Source: Yamagishiella unicocca
Lineage: Eukaryota > Chlorophyta > Chlorophyceae > Chlamydomonadales > Volvocaceae
Length of the DNA stretch: 64,000 nt
Reading direction: 5' to 3'
NCBI GenBank assembly: GCA_003116995.1
Contig: BDSL01000101.1
Location: 327,696-391,695 of the forward strand
Part shown: positions 62,958 through 64,000 of the stretch, piece after piece
Layout of the letters: the number at the start of each line of letters is the position of its first letter
How positions within the stretch are numbered: the stretch's first letter is position 1
Made by a program: the position numbers and the translations under genes
Notes under the pieces: generated by a model
The model's input: the letters and a program-made list of their open reading frames with translations, nothing else
What the model was told of the DNA's origin: nothing
The model's database searches: none

Positions 62958-63456
62958 GGAGCGTGGGCAGTAAGGTGCCGTGTACGCCATAAGCAGGTGG
63001 CGTAAATGTGGCGTCCGAGAGGGTTGGTGATGGGCGCAGGAGGGTGGTGGTGGCTGTGGCTGCTGGGATCGGATGACGCTGCCGAATGAAAAGGGGAACA
63101 AAAGAGGTTGGGGCGGTTAAGTTCGGTGCATGGGATTCGGTTGGCCCTCCGGCGCGCCTCTTTGCTGTGCCAGTCTTGTCGCCATACCGCCTCCCCATAC
63201 TGCCCTCGAGTCGGCCAGCGGCCTTACGAGGCTGCTGAGCCCTGTAAGACTTGCGGTTGTCTGCTAAGCACGCTGCCGCCCATGGCCTGGTGTAGGGCGC
63301 CGTGTGGGAGGAGGGTGCCGGCGGAGGATGTGAAACAGCATGTCCTCGTTGGATTCGTGACGAGCAGGGCCAACAAGAACGGACTGAGCGTTGATGCGGC
63401 AGGAGCATCGGTGCTGCGCGCGCGCGTCGGCGGCGCAGGTGGGGACATTTCGCAAA

Positions 63457-63471
63457 TGTAATCAGGTGTAA
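63457..63471 (+). promoter_or_regulatory. Two TGTAA poly(A) signals, candidate GPHR 3' end
   Basis: TGTAATCAGGTGTAA holds two copies of the chlamydomonad polyadenylation signal, about 980 nt after the GPHR stop and 360 nt before the next start codon. Confidence 0.5.
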
Positions 63472-63830
63472 TCAAGCCAAGGTTAACGCACCGTTGTCGC
63501 GCCCAAGCTGGAATTTCAAGCAGGTGGCACCGAATAAAAGGCGCGCTGAGAATTTATTGCCAGAAGTATCAGCTGTGGCCATATGTGGCTTGCAGCAGCG
63601 TCTCACACCCGAAATGATTTGCCTACAAGGGTTGGTTAACGTACGATTTATCAACGACTCCGATGCGCATTTTGACCCATCCTGCCCATATGCTCTCTGC
63701 ATATCAATTCGTTACTCCATTTTACATCTTAACATCCTAACATTGCACTGCGACTAAGCTATAACACCCAGACTTGCTCGTTTCCGAAGCGACACTCAAC
63801 CGAAGACCGACAGGCGCACAACTGAACTCA

Positions 63831-63962
63831 ATGCGACGATGCAGAATTCGTCTATTATTCTTTGATCTTGCCCCTCTCCTGTTCTTCTGGGCGCAATCCG
63901 CGCGTTGCGAGGTTTTGGCGACTGGGCGCCTTGAAAAGTGTGTCGTTGATGGTATCACCGAG
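63831..63962 (+). CDS. HAP2: HAP2/GCS1-like gamete fusion protein, first exon only
   Basis: 44 codons from ATG to a GTGCGA donor at 63963; the gene continues past the window. The product begins with an Arg-rich stretch and a hydrophobic signal peptide (LLFFDLAPLLFFWAQSARC), then EVLATGRLEKCVVDGITE, which matches the start of the mature ectodomain of algal HAP2/GCS1. HAP2 is a single-pass surface protein that drives gamete membrane fusion and, in Chlamydomonas, acts in minus gametes. Only about 17 informative residues are visible, so the call rests on that motif together with a well-placed signal peptide and splice donor. Confidence 0.65.
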
Positions 63963-64000
63963 GTGCGATTCCTATTGCTAGGACATTACCTGAAATAAGT

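Larger units (their letters stand above)
62476..63830. other. Intergenic region between GPHR and the HAP2-like gene
   Basis: 1.35 kb, both genes on the plus strand. It should hold the GPHR 3' UTR, then the HAP2-like promoter. It contains a family C element at 62929-62957 and two TGTAA motifs near 63457 and 63467. No further exon is seen. Confidence 0.5.

Overview
The window is a piece of nuclear genome from a volvocine or other chlamydomonadalean green alga. It is GC-rich, and its genes are broken into 10 to 36 exons by short introns with GTGAGT/GTGCGG-like donors. The products have plant/algal or flagellar character: a receiver+CCT pseudo-response regulator, an Aurora-like kinase, a GPHR/GTG protein, a PTB-type phosphate transporter, a probable dynein-regulatory-complex EF-hand protein, and the first exon of what looks like the gamete fusogen HAP2/GCS1. 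Every exon chain below was built by hand from splice sites, reading-frame phase and family resemblance. All chains keep frame from start to stop, except one single-base break in the GPHR gene.

Layout. 1-2000: no gene seen. 10960-2001 (minus): 11-exon Aurora-like kinase whose seventh intron carries a complete Ty1/copia retrotransposon (3373-8045, plus strand) with 154-bp LTRs that I read as identical. 10961-15003: no gene seen. 23656-15004 (minus): 20-exon pseudo-response regulator. 23657-26459: no gene seen. 44921-26460 (minus): 36-exon gene for a ~2558-residue secreted protein of the alpha-2-macroglobulin superfamily, bacterial type. 45598-46155 (plus): intronless EF-hand gene resembling DRC8/FAP200. 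46156-48956: no gene recognised. 56246-48957 (minus): 16-exon PTB phosphate transporter, ~1078 residues. 57336-62475 (plus): 10-exon GPHR/GTG gene. 63831-63962 (plus): first exon of a HAP2-like gene running off the window.

The genes do not form one pathway; this is ordinary mixed algal gene content. The unusual layer is in the introns. Short related sequences recur in introns of the macroglobulin, transporter and GPHR genes, often close to a splice site and in both orientations, which resembles introner-type elements. Two microexons (11 and 13 nt) encode signature residues of the kinase and transporter. Tandem minisatellites fill several introns, and one of them duplicates a functional splice donor five times.
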